Assembly (NCBI GenBank): GCA_945643635.1
Contig: CALZFC010000004.1
Location: 3,873,001 to 3,937,000 of the forward strand
Source of the DNA: Allodiplogaster sudhausi
Taxonomy: Eukaryota > Nematoda > Chromadorea > Rhabditida > Diplogasteridae
Length of the DNA stretch: 64,000 bases
Direction of reading: 5' to 3'
Below the pieces are notes generated by a model. That model saw nothing but the letters and a program-made list of their open reading frames with translations. It did not search any database and had not been told where the DNA came from. The position numbers were made by a program, and so were the translations under genes. Positions 8,773 through 22,465 of this stretch are shown in pieces; positions within the stretch are counted from its first letter, which is position 1; every line of letters starts with the position of its first letter.

Positions 8773-10835
8773 ATGGCGGGCCGCTCCTCAACGCGAACGG
8801 TAACATACAAGATGTCTCGTACATCGACTCTGCACTCTGCGATGACACGCAACGCGACCGCGTTGCTTCTCGTCGCGTTCACTCTCGCTTCCCTCGTTAC
8901 GGTTGCGGGTAAGCGAGAATCCCTCACACACTACAATCTCTTATCGTACTTTCGTTTATTATCTCTCTTACTGTTTATCTCTCACTCTTTCACTACCTAT
9001 ATCTCGCTCCTTGTTCTCACAATCTTTCAAACTTTTCTCGTTTCCAGATGCGCAATGTAGCTGCGCTGGTCAATCCATGACAACGAATACACTTCCCCCA
9101 GGAAGTGATGCTCATGTCAGTGAAGAGCATATGATTGGTTCCTTCGCCAAGCAGCCGTCTTCTGTATGGACTTCGGACTCTTTCTCTCTCTCTCGCTCTC
9201 TATCTCTCTTTTCTGTTTCTACCACCCCTTACTTCCCTCCTTACAGTTCTCTCCTCATGTCAATAGCCTTTCAGACCCCTTCCACGCTTCACTGTCTTCC
9301 TAATTCTTCCTCTATTTCTCTGACGCATTCTCACTTTTTCCCTCTATTTCTCTAACTGCCTCTCTTTCTTTCTCTCTTCCTTCCAGTACGCACCCGTGAC
9401 GACGACACTGAACTCTGCCGCATGCACGATGAACGCTGCGTGCTCCGGCTACATGCCGATGACAATGGCCGTTCCGCTCGATCCGACTGGCGATACTACG
9501 GTAATAGGCGATTAATTTTCATTTCGTTAATTAATTTAGCAATGGACATTTAGTTATTTAATTGAATTTTGTCTATAATAAAAGTTTGTTAATTATTTTT
9601 TTTTTTGTAATTAAAGCACTTATCTTTGTATTTATGTTTTTATAAGTTTCGTCCCATAGTTTGAGAGAAAAGTCTTTTTAAAATAAGTCACCAAGAGATT
9701 GCTCATAGTACCCAAAATAAGCTGCAATATTCCTTCGTGCCCAGATCGCGCAGACTCCGGAAGGCACCGGTCCCAGCTCGCTGTCCTTTGACTTTGAATG
9801 CATCTTCGATCCAGCGATCGGCTCGTTCAACTGGTCACCGTACGGTAAGCGTAGCGAGAGAGAGGAAGAAAGCGTAGAGGGAGAAAGAGGAACGTTTAAT
9901 GGAATAATAAGCGTTTCAAGCACAGCAATTTATCTATCCTTGTTATCGTAACGCTAAAAAGGATAGCAAAATCGATGTGTTTAAACTTGTTACCAGATTG
10001 TACACTGGCACGTAAAAGTGAAATATTAGCTAAATATAAACTCAATAATATTTGACGAAATAGAAATATAATAATATTATTAATCGACGGTATTGTTCTC
10101 ATTGCAGGCCACATCAACAACGGTGATCCAGACATTGTCTACAATTCGGTGACATGTTCAGGTAAGAGTGTCATCCCAGATACCGAAATTTGTAAATAGC
10201 AAATGATTATGATTTTCATATGCATACCTATTTAGGGCAACGTACATCAAAGTTAGATTTCAGTTGCCATAAATAGGTACATATACATATGTGTGTATGT
10301 GTACATACATGAAGATCGATAAACATGTTTTTAAATGTAAATATAAAGTAGTATATAAAATTATATTTAAAACAAATAATATTTTTTAGGCGCAATTCCA
10401 CCAAGCACGACAACGACAACTACAACCACACCTACGTGTAAGTTTATTTCACCTGGTTATATACCGTGTTTTCTCTATTAGTAGCCTCGGGGAACTATTT
10501 TCAATACTCTTGCAAATGAGGAGACAAATCTACTAATCGGAGGGGTATTATTTTTCAATGCCATTTGCACGGGAGTACTATTAGATAAATAAAGGGAAAA
10601 TATAGAGAAAATACGGTATTTAGTAATATAAAATATAAATATAAATAATGTAAACAATATTCTGATAAATAAAACCAATAATCTAATCAATATATAACAA
10701 TATCATAAATATACTCTTATATAAACAACATATAAACAATACTGTAAACTTATAAACAATACCCTACCGATACTCTTAAATATATAAATAAACAATACTA
10801 TATATAAAAAAATTAATACTCTTACCATTTCAGAG
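8773..10835 (+). CDS. Single-domain C6 secreted protein (7 exons, 173 aa)
   Basis: Exons: 8773-8908, 9048-9115, 9387-9500, 9745-9844, 10108-10161, 10390-10437, and a terminal acceptor at 10833 that supplies AG to make TAG (10437 plus 10834-10835). The first six exon lengths (136, 68, 114, 100, 54, 48) are identical to those of the 2181 gene. The leader …NATALLLVAFTLASLVTVAG is followed by six cysteines at about 49, 51, 81, 87, 125 and 156, then the linker PPSTTTTTTTTPT. An alternative terminal acceptor near 11006 would give the same stop. A 153-bp MITE sits in the last intron. Probably secreted; function unknown. Confidence 0.85.
10464..10616. mobile_element. Small TA-flanked MITE in last intron
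   Basis: 153 bp with inverted termini CCGTGTTTTCTCTAT / ATAGAGAAAATACGG and TA on each side (10462-10463, 10617-10618). A degenerate relative without clear ends lies near 41475-41545. Confidence 0.75.
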
Positions 10836-10839
10836 ATAC

Positions 10840-11890
10840 TTTTGCTCTTTTTGTTGTTTTTTATTATTTGCCTTGGTTGAAACTCTTAAATATACTAAAT
10901 ATACAATAATACTATAAACATATACGCAATATTACTATACAATAGTCTTAAATAAATTAATAAACAATACTATATAGAAACAATTCAACATTCTTACAAT
11001 TTCAGAGAATTTAGTTAATCGACAATTTTCATATTAGTTGTCTTGGTTGAATCTGTAATCTTGATCCTGTTTTCGCCTTTTTGTTGCTTCAAAATATTTT
11101 TGGTTCGCTGCTTAACTTTTGTGCATTGATTTCGTTATAGTGTTGATATCGATTTGCAGATTTGAACGTGTCTTACGAAAATAATAAAGCTTCTTTTGAT
11201 TCTCAAAATTGGTATCAATCGTTTGCAGTATACTTGATCGATTAAGCGTAAACAAAAGATATATATGTATATAAATAAAAAGTGTTAGAACATAAGAATG
11301 ATCGTAAAGATATGTAAAGTAATGAGAGAAAGAAATTGGAATATCTATGTAGGTATGTGAGAACTTCTCAAATATTAAATGAAGCAAATGCGTCGGATAC
11401 AACAATGAACAAAGCGTTATTTTAACAATATAGAGTATTGTTGCTATAGGTTCTACCTTTCGTTATGAGAAGCAAAGAAAAACAAACATCATAGTATTCA
11501 CAATCAGCCCTAGGGGGCAGAAAAAAAGATTTAAAGAATACGAATTATCCTTGAATTATTAGTTATATCCTACTAGCTGTTTTTATGATTGTTTAATACC
11601 GTAACACTTGAGAATTCATGTGCTTTTTTTACTATCGCTATCGCGCATTCGCCGACTGATTCTCTCTGCAGTGCCAAACTCTTACAACCTTTCACGACTT
11701 GCAAATCATCGGGATGGTGACTGCAGATTAAGTATTTGATAACAATTAGTCTGCTTAGGATCACTGTCATCAGTGGTCCTATCTCCACTCTCTCTGTCTC
11801 TCTCTGTCTCTCTCTCTCTCTCTCTCTTTCATTCCATTAACAAGTTTGATAATGGACGTAGAACGCTAAATATGGCTTTACTGTTATTAA
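10840..11890. other. AT-rich intergenic region
   Basis: AT-rich DNA with short internal duplication (two copies of a CTTACnATTTCAGAGA stretch near 10820 and 10990). The conserved post-module block is at 11075-11150 and a CT tract at 11790-11828. No supported gene. Confidence 0.5.
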
Positions 11891-12389
11891 ATAAATCATA
11901 TGAATAGCATGTTTCTCTGTACACCACCAATCAAAAGCCCCTTCTAATGTGACTGGGGATTCGCAATGGATCAGCGAATGGCTCCAGAGAGTAATCGGCC
12001 ATCTAGGGCTTCTTGGCTCATTGCCATAGACAATGGAAGGCTCTAACCACTTCTTTCTCACATTATGATGTTGCAAATTAACGCATCGGAAATAACTTTT
12101 TGTGCGTGATCGCAGTTCTTGGATAGTTCTCTTATTAAACGGTGAACGGATAAAACTGTAAAATATTCTTATTCATAAAATAATACTAATATTTTGTCTA
12201 ACAATAATATGAAATAAATTGTAAAAAGTAAAATAATACGAGTCTGAGAATGCTGAATAGCTCGCAAGATGATGCCGTGGCAGAAATGCCAGTGGTGGCT
12301 CGGCCACAAGAGCAAATGGCCATGTTTGCATGGCATTATCAGCATTATGCACCAACGTAAGGAAGTATCTCTACTTGTTTTGTCACTTA

Positions 12390-13180
12390 CAGTACCGCCA
12401 AAAAGTCTATCAACTTTTGGTTTTTCGGGCATATTTTCCTTCATAGTGTACGAAAGTGAATGAAATTTTCAGAGTTGCTTCTTTATTTCAAATGATCGTC
12501 TGTCCCTTGTGGTCTCATGAAGCCATGGATGAAAAAAGGCTGCAGAATACAGAAAAGTCTATTAAGAATCATTATAGACAAGTGAAACCCTTTTCGAAAC
12601 ACGGACCCCTGCACAGCAGCACTTTAAGTACATCTTGGCTGCAGACGAAAGTTGACAGTGGTAGTCAAAGTATGCATAAATAGTTAGGATCTAATTTTCA
12701 CAAACCAAGCAACCATCTGAATTTGTTCGCTTATCACCTCCGAATATATGGAACTCATTATTACAATAAGCATGGCAGTACATGATTAATTTTATTCTCC
12801 TGAACCTTCAGCATCTCAGGCCGAGTGCATGGATCACGAGCTGAAGGCAGGCAGCATTTAAAAGCATGTGATTAAATATCGATTAGACCAAAAACTTATC
12901 GCAGATAAGTCTTAGAATCCATCTAAACCATTTCTCCAATAAAAGCTACCCGAATATCGAAGCAATAACCCATTTAATCCAGCACGCCTAAATGTGCAAC
13001 TCGGGTGATTTGAGTTATTGATTTTTTTCGGGCTTTATTGTGGATCAATGAAACCAATATTTTCTTACTAACGATCTGACAGCATAAGGAAGCAAACCTG
13101 AAAATTTCATTTACTTTCGTACACTATGAAGGAAAATATGCCCGAAAAACCAAAAGTTGATAGACTTTTTGGCGGTACTG
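12390..13180. mobile_element. Tc1/mariner-type MITE (791 bp), left arm copy
   Basis: Starts CAGTACCGCCAAAAAGTC and ends with its reverse complement, flanked by TA (12388-12389, 13181-13182). Inverted termini exceed 80 bp. It shares the internal region with the 486-bp element at 7935 but carries about 300 bp more in the middle. That extra part shows no convincing transposase. Confidence 0.92.
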
Positions 13181-13199
13181 TATCTCTCTATCTCTTTTC

Positions 13200-14074
13200 A
13201 GTACCTCACTCTCACTTCGCATTCCACGGATTTTTGTATCGTTCTCCAATTTTTTTCTACATCTCCTTCAATATGTCCTTCTTTCTCTAAATGGCTAAAT
13301 AATTAATTCTAATCGTAAGGCAATACCTGAGAGAATCACCTAGTCACTTTCGAAGTTTTACTTCTAGTGCTTAGCAACATGAAAAGCACCATGAATGAAA
13401 CTTTGTATTGAATTCGTTTTACTGAATACTATCCGATCTGTTTTATATATTTTTTTCTGGCTTTCTAATTGAGAAGAATGTTTTCGACGAATAAGTTGAG
13501 CCTTACAATTAATGACATAAAATGCTTTGGTACTTTCCTCAAGAATTCCAAGCAGAATGGCCATATGTTAATCCTATTTCGTATTATTATTTTTAAAAGA
13601 TCATAAGGGAGTTCACAAATAATTTGCGCGTGTAGGAATGCTCACCATTCTAGTTTTGAATGAGATGAGAAGCACAATGTTGCAGCTAAAACTGTAATTT
13701 ATTTTACAAAAAAAAAACAGATTCCAACAACTCAAAAGCTAAAACTACGTATTAGTCAAAAATTAAATAACATAAATATTTTTTATTACATTAATTGTCA
13801 GAAGCAAAAAATTTCGAATCTGAGAGTACCGTATACCTCGAATGTTATGTGGCATGGCAAAAATGGAAGAGGTGTTGCGGAAAGAAGAACAATTCCTAAT
13901 AAAGAGCAATTGACTCGTTCTGTTTGCTTGACATGATCTTCATCCTTGGACGAAAGTAAGGAAGTTTCGCTACTTTTTTTCTGTAACTAATCTCTCTTTC
14001 TCTTTCCCGTATCTCACTATCAGTTATCCTTCCACCAATTTTATATCTTACTCGAAATTTTTCTCCATGTTCAT

Positions 14075-14118
<44 letters not shown>

Positions 14119-14652
14119 AATTCGAAGGACTGAATATTCGTTAATATGTATTTCTACGGTCGAAAAGCTCCACAGAACAATGAGGGCGCATTATCTTTTT
14201 ATCTCAAGTACTTAAAGAAATGAAAAGCACCAAGGTTGCAGGAACGAAACACTCTATTATCCAACTTTTATAGAATACTTTCATTTGCTTATATATTTGG
14301 CTTTCTAATCGAGAAGACTGGTTTTCGATGAAAAAGCTGGGCCTTACAATTAGATATGAAATTATTTTTAATAGAGAGTCATTATTTTAAATAGTAAATT
14401 ATGTACGTATAATTAAGCATAATAACAAAACAAATTAAAATGAATGGATATTGCCATGACTGAAGCTTATGCCTCTTCTTATTCGCGTCACGCATGCGTT
14501 TAAGAAGATGTATACATATGTATCTCTCTATCATTCTCTCTCTCACTCTCTCGCACTCTCTCTCTCTCTATCCCTCTCTCTCATTCTCTCTCTCTATCCC
14601 TCTGTCACTCTCTCTCGCTATCCCTCTATTATTCTCTCTCTCTCTTTCTTTA

Positions 14653-14709
<57 letters not shown>

Positions 14710-15560
14710 CTCTCTCTCTCTTTCTCTCTCTCTCTTTCTCTTTCTCATGATCTGTCGTCAACAATTTTTCTATCTGTTTGAAAACAAGCGTGTGACCAAG
14801 CGTTTGTTTTTTTCTTTACCTCGACTACGCTTATGACGCAAATTAATGAATAACATATAGCGCAGTTTTTTTTTTCGTGTTTTCGCATTCTTATTGTTAG
14901 TTATAGCGATGATTAAACGATGTGAGAAATACGGATAACTCTGCGTACCTTAGACAATAAAAAAGATTCTTATTCAAGCGCTAATCAAAATTTAAATAAT
15001 AGCAATATTGTTTTAAGTTTATATATTTTGAAAGTAAATTATGTGAGTCTGAGAGTACTGTATGTACATATATATAGTTCGAAAGCTAGCGGCGTGGCAG
15101 AACGAAAAGTGGATGATGCGCCCTGACAATGAGCGACAGTCTCGATCTGTTTGCTAGACATGATCTGCAATCATGAGACCAAAGTGAAGAAGTTTCTCTT
15201 GTTTTTGCAATTAATAAATGCAACAACACTCTCTTTCTCAAATTCGGTCGAGTAACTAAATAATTCATTCAACGTTGCAAAGGTCCAGAAACCATCGCCG
15301 CATGTGCATTGGACTTTTTTTTTCTAATGCACAGCGACATGAAAAACACCTAGGTTGCGAGACAGAAACATTTCATTAATCTTTCCGGAAAAGATTGCAA
15401 AAATCGCGAAGGGTTTTTTCGACTAATAAACTGATACTGAACTTTAGAGATTGTGAAAATTCTTTGGTTCCTCCCTTATACATATGAGAACCGCAATCTC
15501 AAATGCGTGGAGCGTTGGGAAGTCTAAAGGATGATTTTATTAACCTACATACATACATAT
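13200..15560. repeat. Diverged tandem repeat units, non-coding
   Basis: Three degenerate units share the same landmarks. An AGCnnCATGAAAAnCACC…GAAnnGAAACnnTnTATT stretch is at about 13370-13560, 14205-14350 and 15330-15470. A GAGTCTGAGAnTnCTG…GGCnTGGCAnAA stretch is at about 12235, 13815 and 15045. CT tracts lie between units. No gene is supported. Confidence 0.5.
14524..14745 (+). repeat. Long CT microsatellite
   Basis: About 220 bp of nearly uninterrupted CT, inside the segment missing from the right arm. Confidence 0.95.
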
Positions 15561-15929
15561 TTTTAATAATAAATTTTATTATATACATATAATAAAATAA
15601 ATACAAATAAACGGCTATTACAACAAAAAAATGTGTAAAATAAGCCGAATATCTGCTTCCTGCCTACTGTCGCATCTCACTAAATCAAATGCTCTTTCAC
15701 TCTATTGTAACGCAAAAAGCCGTTAATTCAAGGCTCCTTTAAGTGAAGTATTATAAAGTATTTTTTTCACTGACGAACCGCAGCGTCGGTTGGCGTGTTC
15801 GTTAACAAGACTACTTCGAACGCTTGTCTGCATAATGAAAGGAGAAGTAGGAGAGAGAGAATTAAGAGGCGAGAGAGAGAGAGACAGAGAGAGAAAGGGA
15901 GTGAGAGAGAGAGAGGGAGAGAGAGAAAA

Positions 15930-15960
<31 letters not shown>

Positions 15961-18140
15961 GGAAGGAAGGAACTTGATAGATCAAACGTTGGCCAACGCA
16001 AGCGAAAAGCTCACACTTTGGAAGACTCCGCGGCAGCTGGGCAAAGAGAAAGAGTTGAATCCGAATGCACATTGAATAGCAGCAGCAGAAGTTGGTTGGA
16101 CTTTGGACCGCGACTTTGCAGGGGAAATAGCTAAAGCAGGAGTGATCTTTCACTTTCGCCTTATTATATTAACAATAGAGTTACTCATGAAAAAGGGCAG
16201 ACTCGGAACTGACGAAAAAAATGACAGAAATGACATGTACGAGAGAGAGAGAGAGGTGGAGAGAGAGCAGAAGAAAGACGAACATTGAGGACACTGAAAG
16301 CGCACAGATGGTAGAAGACGAAAACTTTCTCATTTAACATGTCTCATTATTTTCGCGCTCATACAGCCAGCCCACCGCGACAACCGCCTGAAGTCATTGG
16401 AGCATAGTCAGGCTAAAGACAACGAGCAGAAGTCAATGACAAGAGTTGTGACAATTGTGATATCTAGTGTACATACATATATACCGAGTTTGCATTCATA
16501 AATGAGCCAAAATTCAATCTTTAAAACGCCCCCTTTCCTGACATCAGGGCGAGAGGGCATGTGATTTAAAAAGACGCGAATGCAATAGACAGGAATTTAA
16601 AAAAAATAGATTACAGTTGAGCTCCTTACCTACCACATACATACGAAGACATACAAACAGATGGTAAGTTTAAAAAGGATGCCAGCAACGCATGACAGCA
16701 CTCTTGGAGAGGGTATTGTCAATGAATAATTAGGATGTTTGCGAGAGAAAAAGCCACAGATAAAAGTAGAGACTGAAATCCAATGACACCGTAACGACGA
16801 TTTGCTCTCCAGCAGTGCCTATGCAAATCTGGAACACCTGCTAGATTCTACTTTGTGAGCACGAATGTAATGAAGGAAAATCGCTCAAACTTTCTGGATA
16901 GATGTTTTACACCAATAAGAACTTATCCACATAGAACAGAACATTGGTTAATTATTCCCCGGATACCTCCTATAAATTCATGTTTATTACTAACTGATCA
17001 GTACAGGGGCAATCGTGCTGAAGGCAAGTATGGCTGAAACTTTGTCAATGAATACATATACATGTATGTATACTAAAATAAGCTGTGCAAGAAAACTTAA
17101 GACTTACCGTAATCCTCAGAAAAGAGCATATCCCACCGGGCAGCTTCATTTATAATCAAATCCACAATGAACATTATAAAAGCCTTTCTTTTTTACGTTT
17201 AATTTTAAATGTCAATAACATTTTTTTTGGCTTTTGGTCTAAATTTTTACTACAATTGTGCTATAAATGCAACAGGACAAACCTGTTCTGACCATGAGGC
17301 GTGGGCGCAAGTCCGTAACACGTTCAATCTTGCATACAAACTACTTGTATGCGCCAAAAACTAAATCTTGAATTCTCGCCATTTTGGACGAGAGAGCGTG
17401 TGTTTTACAGAGACGCGAAAATAAAGTTCACGAAAATTAAAAAAAAAGTAATTATGCTTGATCTTTGTGCACTTTTAATAAAAAAGAAAATAAAGTACTG
17501 TATCGGCTCGAGACTTGAATGGAACAGAGGAAATGAATGCCAGCGAGCAAATCGTCTGCAATATTCTATTTTGCCAAATATTATTTTCTCTCTTTCTCTG
17601 TTTCTCTCTCTCTCTTTAAGTTTGCTCTAAAGAAAAAAGACAAAGAGTGAAAGGAGCGATGAATTTTGAAGATGCGAGAGCGAGAGATGAAAGAGGATAT
17701 GAACGATAGTGATGGTATTAGAGAGGAGTGTCTGAGAGAGATTTGGAATGAGAGGGAATGAGAGAGAGTCATAGAGTATGTGAGAGAGTGAGAGTGAGAT
17801 TAAGATAAAGAGATACATAGAGTGAGAGAGCGAGAGTGAGAGGGAGTGTGAAACGAAGTGAGCGCCAGTCCTTCTTTTGAGATCGCAAGGTGGGCAATCA
17901 GAAGTTGATCTGCTACGTTGAAGCCGTGGTTCCACAAAATCATTGTCGTGGCACAGACTCCTCTTCCTTTATCTCTCTTTCTCTCCCTTCTTAATTTACG
18001 GCTTCTTTCTCTGTTTCTTTTCATCTGTCTCTTTACTTTAATCTTTCTTTTTCTCATTCTCTCGCTCTCCTAATTTGTGCCTTTCTCTGCCTATCTCGCT
18101 CATCTGCGATGATCTCTCCGAACATCCGCATCACATAAAT
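15560..18140. other. Intergenic region of left arm
   Basis: Contains a GA tract at 15845-15962 and GA-rich stretches at 16235-16270 and 17660-17850. No spliced or single-exon gene is supported. Open frames here are GA-repeat translations or short AT-rich frames without family similarity. Confidence 0.5.
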
Positions 18141-18143
18141 GCG

Positions 18144-18151
18144 TATATAAG
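18144..18151 (+). promoter_or_regulatory. TATA box of left-arm C6 gene
   Basis: TATATAAG, 269 nt upstream of the start codon at 18420. This segment belongs to the 0.78 kb missing from the right arm, so the right-arm gene lacks it. Confidence 0.5.
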
Positions 18152-18262
18152 CTAGCATGGTCAGACGAAGCGTATTCATATTCTGTTTCACGGCTCACAA
18201 CGATTCCCTGTTATCTCAAGTTTATTCTTCGACTATTTAAGTATTATAATTTTTGCCAACCC

Positions 18263-18301
<39 letters not shown>

Positions 18302-18419
18302 CTCGGTCTCGCACAGTTATCTCTATTGGTTTTTAAAAGTAGATCTTTATGAATTTAGAGCTTAAAAATTATAATTTAGCAAAAATTACACATTAAAAAA
18401 TTATTTTACTTTAGGGGCA

Positions 18420-18729
18420 ATGGCGGGCCAGTCCTCAAAGCTTAAGGTAACAAAAAATATGACTTGCTCATCGAGTCAGCGCTCTGCGACACGCAACGCG
18501 ACCGCGTTGCTTCTCGCCGCTCTCGTCTTCGCAAATTGCGCGTACATCGCAGGTAAGATACAGCAAATGGTTGCCTTTTCTTTTGAAACTTAAATAATTC
18601 TGCACTTCTCATATTCCCATCTCGTTTCCCCGCTGTCACTCTTTCTCTTACACACACTCTCTCTCTCAATTATACTCTCAGTCGGTGTTTCTCTAAACAC
18701 TTTCTGTTTCATTTTGTATTACACTCCTC

Positions 18730-18771
<42 letters not shown>

Positions 18772-19047
18772 CTCTCTTACACACCTTCTCTCTCTCTCTT
18801 TCTCTTACTCCCTCTATGTCTCTCTTTCTCTGCTTTTCGTACACTCTCTCTCTCAATTGTAGAAGCGCAGTGCGAGTGCAGTGGAATCAGCATGGCGGAG
18901 AATACACTTCCTCCCGGACCTGGCGCGGTGGTCAGTAGAAAGCGATCGGTCATCTTGTAAAATAGTCTTCTAAGCTACGCCCTGCTTCCATTATATAGCT
19001 GGCAACACGCCAAAATCTATTCCGTCCTTTACTTCTCTCTTATGCTA

Positions 19048-19104
<57 letters not shown>

Positions 19105-19363
19105 CGACATCCTCTCTTTGAGTCTCTCACGCACCCCCTTCTCTCACACTCACTCGCTGTCTCTCACACGCTCTCTCTCTTTCTCTCTCTCTCACTGTCT
19201 CTCTCTCTGTCTCTCTCTCTGTATCTCTCTTGCTCTGTCTCCCTCTCGCTCAAATATTGCTCTCTCTCTCACAATCAGCTTCTCTTTGAGTCTCTCACAA
19301 CCCTCTCTCTCCCCCTCACTTTTTGTCTCTCTCATCGTCTCGATCTTCTTTCTCCTCCTTTCC

Positions 19364-19404
<41 letters not shown>

Positions 19405-20360
19405 TCCCTCTCTCTCTCCCATCTTCAGTACGCGGAGGTGTCCACGACCTACAACGCTGCCGATTGCAAAATGACAGTGACATGCTCAGGCGACAAACCA
19501 TTAACCATGACTGTTCCGCTCACAGAACCACCAAACGACCAGTCTACTGTCAGCCAATGCAGTATTTTTATTTATTTATCTATTCATTTAATAATTCGTT
19601 TTTTTGCATTTTATTACTTCCCGTGCAGGCCTTTAGTTGAATTTTTTTAATTAAACACCAATCAATATTTCAATTGACTGCTAATCAATATTTCAATTTA
19701 TCACCAATCAATATCCTCCCCACCATTTCTAGGTCACGAGTCTGGATGGCTCTGGAGCTGACACCCTTTCTTCCGACTTTGAGTGCGTCCCAGATGCAAA
19801 CTCGGGCGTTTTCAACTGGGCTGCGTTTGGTCAGCGACTACAAAGAGAACCCTTGAATTTGAAAAGGAAAAAAGATGCCAGCAATATTAATTTTAAAAAC
19901 ACCGTACACATTTGGATAAGAGGCCTACGCGCGAAATTGTAGTTCAAAATAATAAAATTACATCTGTTTCGTCTAATACAAACGTGTTCTTTTGCAGGCT
20001 ATGCTAACAGCGATCCAGACTTCCAGGTGGAGTACAATTCGGTGACATGTTCAGGTTAAACTTTTTTTGATTAAAATAAAAAAAATAACATAAAAAGAAG
20101 AAAGCATACAATTATAGATGAATACATTTTATTATTTTCATAAGAGGCGGGTTTGTGAAATAGCTTGCGAGAATGGGAGAGCGCTAGTCGCGACGTGAAT
20201 GCGCGGCAATTTAAATCTGAATAAATTTCAGGCGCCCCACCGACCACCTCGACGTCATCCTCCACGACTACGTGTAAGTTTGCATTTCAAATTGATCTAC
20301 AATTAATAATCTCAACTGCATGCAAAATAAAGTATATTTTTGTTGTGTTTCCTTTCAGGA
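18420..20360 (+). CDS. Diverged single-domain C6 protein, left arm (172 aa)
   Basis: Exons: 18420-18552, 18863-18930, 19429-19548, 19733-19829, 19998-20054, 20232-20273, and a terminal acceptor at 20358 giving TGA (20273 plus 20359-20360). The spliced frame is 519 nt. The leader …NATALLLAALVFANCAYIAG is followed by cysteines at about 48, 50, 80, 86, 125 and 157 with the C6 spacing (DCKMTVTCSG, SDFEC, NWAAFG, NSVTCSG). The linker is PPTTSTSSSTTT. It is clearly more diverged from the 2181/8773 pair than they are from each other. Intron 2 (18931-19428) is mostly CT repeats. Probably secreted; function unknown. Confidence 0.82.
19047..19420 (+). repeat. CT-rich intron 2 of C6 gene
   Basis: Interrupted (CT)n fills intron 2 and ends at the exon 3 acceptor, acting as an extended polypyrimidine tract. 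Confidence 0.85.
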
Positions 20361-21830
20361 TCTTCTCCATTTATAGCAAAACGTTTAATTTTAATTTCTA
20401 TTTTTCATAAATTAGTCTTTTTTAGTTTATTTTTTTTCGCATATTTTTGGTTGCTTTCATCTTCCTTGGTTTGCTGCTTATATTTGGTTCATTGATCTCA
20501 CATTGAAACATTTTTGATGTAACGCAATATGATAAAAGCTCTTCTTCTTGAATCTATTGAGTCTTGTTGAAAATAAATGGAATATCATGTTTACAGCTCA
20601 TTGTTTCTTCCAATTCTACAAAAAATTATAGAATCTCACTCTTACAATTAGCAATAAAATGCTGTCAGAAGCGCAATAAAAGAGAACTGAATCTTGAAGT
20701 CATTTTAGATTTGTTTCATCATTCACCTTGACAACTCTAATAATACTCGTCTACTGCGTCGGCAGTGGTTTTGTTCTTCAGCGCTATTATAAACAGATTT
20801 TCTCTGCCCGCTAATTGTTGGGTTTGGCTGGGTCTTCTCTAAAGTAATTTTATAGCAGTATCTTAAATAAACACATATTAAAACTTGCGTTATGTATCAC
20901 GCTAACAGGTAATAAAGCAATAAAGTCAGTTGATATAATATTTAAAACAAAAAATGTCGAAAACCACTCACAGTGCAGTCCTCGGATCGGAGAAAGAGCA
21001 TTTTTAACGACCAAAATGTCAGCGAATATTCGCTTGAGACGACGCCTTTGGTCTTCTGACGATGAAAACGTGAATGTGCTGAATGATCCTTCTAAGTTCT
21101 CTGTATCTGTCTCTCACTCTCTCCCTCTTCCTCTCTTGGTTCACTCTCCGTTCTCTCTCTCTTCCTCCCTCTCTTTTTCTCTCTTTCATTCTCTCTCTGT
21201 CCTCTCTCGCTCTTTCTCGCTCTCTCTCTCTCAGCCATTATCCATCCTCCTCGGAGGCCACTCCCCCAGCTCGGCACACAACAGTTGGCAAAGGTTTGCG
21301 CTTTTCCAGGAAGAAGCAGATGTGCAAACAATCCAGAAGCACCGGATCATTTCCATCTTCAAAAATTTTTTCCCCCATTCTCTGGATCTCTCTCTCTCTC
21401 TCTCGCAATGTCTCAATATTTCTCTATATCTGCTCTAGTTTCGATATTGTTATCCCTCTTTGACGGTATTTGGTCTCACCTAATGCACATCACGAAACGA
21501 GCAAATATGAATGTCTTCCTTTAAAGGCTGAACACCGAACGCAGAATGCACGAAGCGAAAGCATTCGCTCTAAATTAATTCATTGAGAATTTGTAAATTT
21601 TTAAGGTATGTCCATAAGACTCGAGCAGGGCTCTATAATGACCTGCACTAGGAATTGTTTGTTCATGAAAATTGGTTACAGTATTCAACTCGACGTGGCC
21701 AACCAAATAGGCTATATTTCAAATGTGAAAAAAAATTTTCCGCGCGGAACCAAAACAGCAATATTATAAATTTCACTTGTCATTACTCGCTTAAAACATA
21801 TTATTAGACAACCAACAAAGTATCATTTGA
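20361..21830. other. Intergenic region of left arm
   Basis: Holds the conserved post-module block near 20447-20500 and CT tracts at 21110-21235. No gene is supported. Confidence 0.5.
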
Positions 21831-21835
21831 TAACT

Positions 21836-22400
21836 TTTTCAAGGGGCTTTAATTTTCATCTTGATGATGTTTTCATAAAATTTGATTTTGGCCCTAAAAT
21901 ACGGCCCTTAGTGTTTTTGAAGTTTTTTTTTTCGCGAAATTTAGTATTTTATACTCATTTCTGCAGAACGGCTCCTACATAGGCTAAAAGTTCGTGAAAT
22001 TTGCTACAACATATTTCCCTTTCAGAAGAATTAAAGGTCCCACTCTAGGGTTCCCAAACGTTTGAGCATGATCCAGTGAAAACTGAAGGAACAAGTGGAT
22101 TATCAATTTTAGGTTCTCATTTTAACCGCTTCAGAAAAAAAAACATTTTCAGTTGAGTGCTAGGCGAATGGGGATTGATTCTCATCTGTTAGCGTTTTCA
22201 GAAAATTCCAATTCAAACATAAAATACGGCCCCAGACGATGTCGAAGATTATTTTCGAAGGTATTCAGTCAAATTATAAATTTTCTTTTCATTTCTGCAG
22301 AACAGCTACATATTCTAAAAGTTGTCGAAATTTGCTATAACATATGTCGCTTTCAAAGGTATTGAAGGTCTCGCTCTTAGGTTACAAGGCAACTGAACAT
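21836..22400. repeat. Two diverged direct copies of a 250-300 bp repeat
   Basis: About 21836-22080 and 22155-22400 share in order: AAAATACGGCCC, CATTTCTGCAGAAC.GCT, CTAAAAGTT.G, AAATTTGCTA.AACATAT and a GGTC.C.CTCT.GG.T stretch. No coding potential. The mirrored copy is at about 26890-27450. Confidence 0.65.
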
Positions 22401-22465
22401 GAGCTAGCACTCTACTCGAGGGAATGACAAATGCGCAGTTGTCAGAAGCGCAGCGGACAAATTTC

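Noticed and set aside
12456..12683. Transposase in the 791-bp MITE
   Set aside because: The short frame has no DDE-type motif and no similarity I recognise. The element is too short for a mariner transposase.
14469..14781. Long open frames of Ser-Leu repeats (also 948-1077, 19042-19470, 23731-24089, 63714-63971)
   Set aside because: They are translations of CT microsatellites; the mirror frames give Arg-Glu repeats. No conserved sequence, and several lie inside introns.
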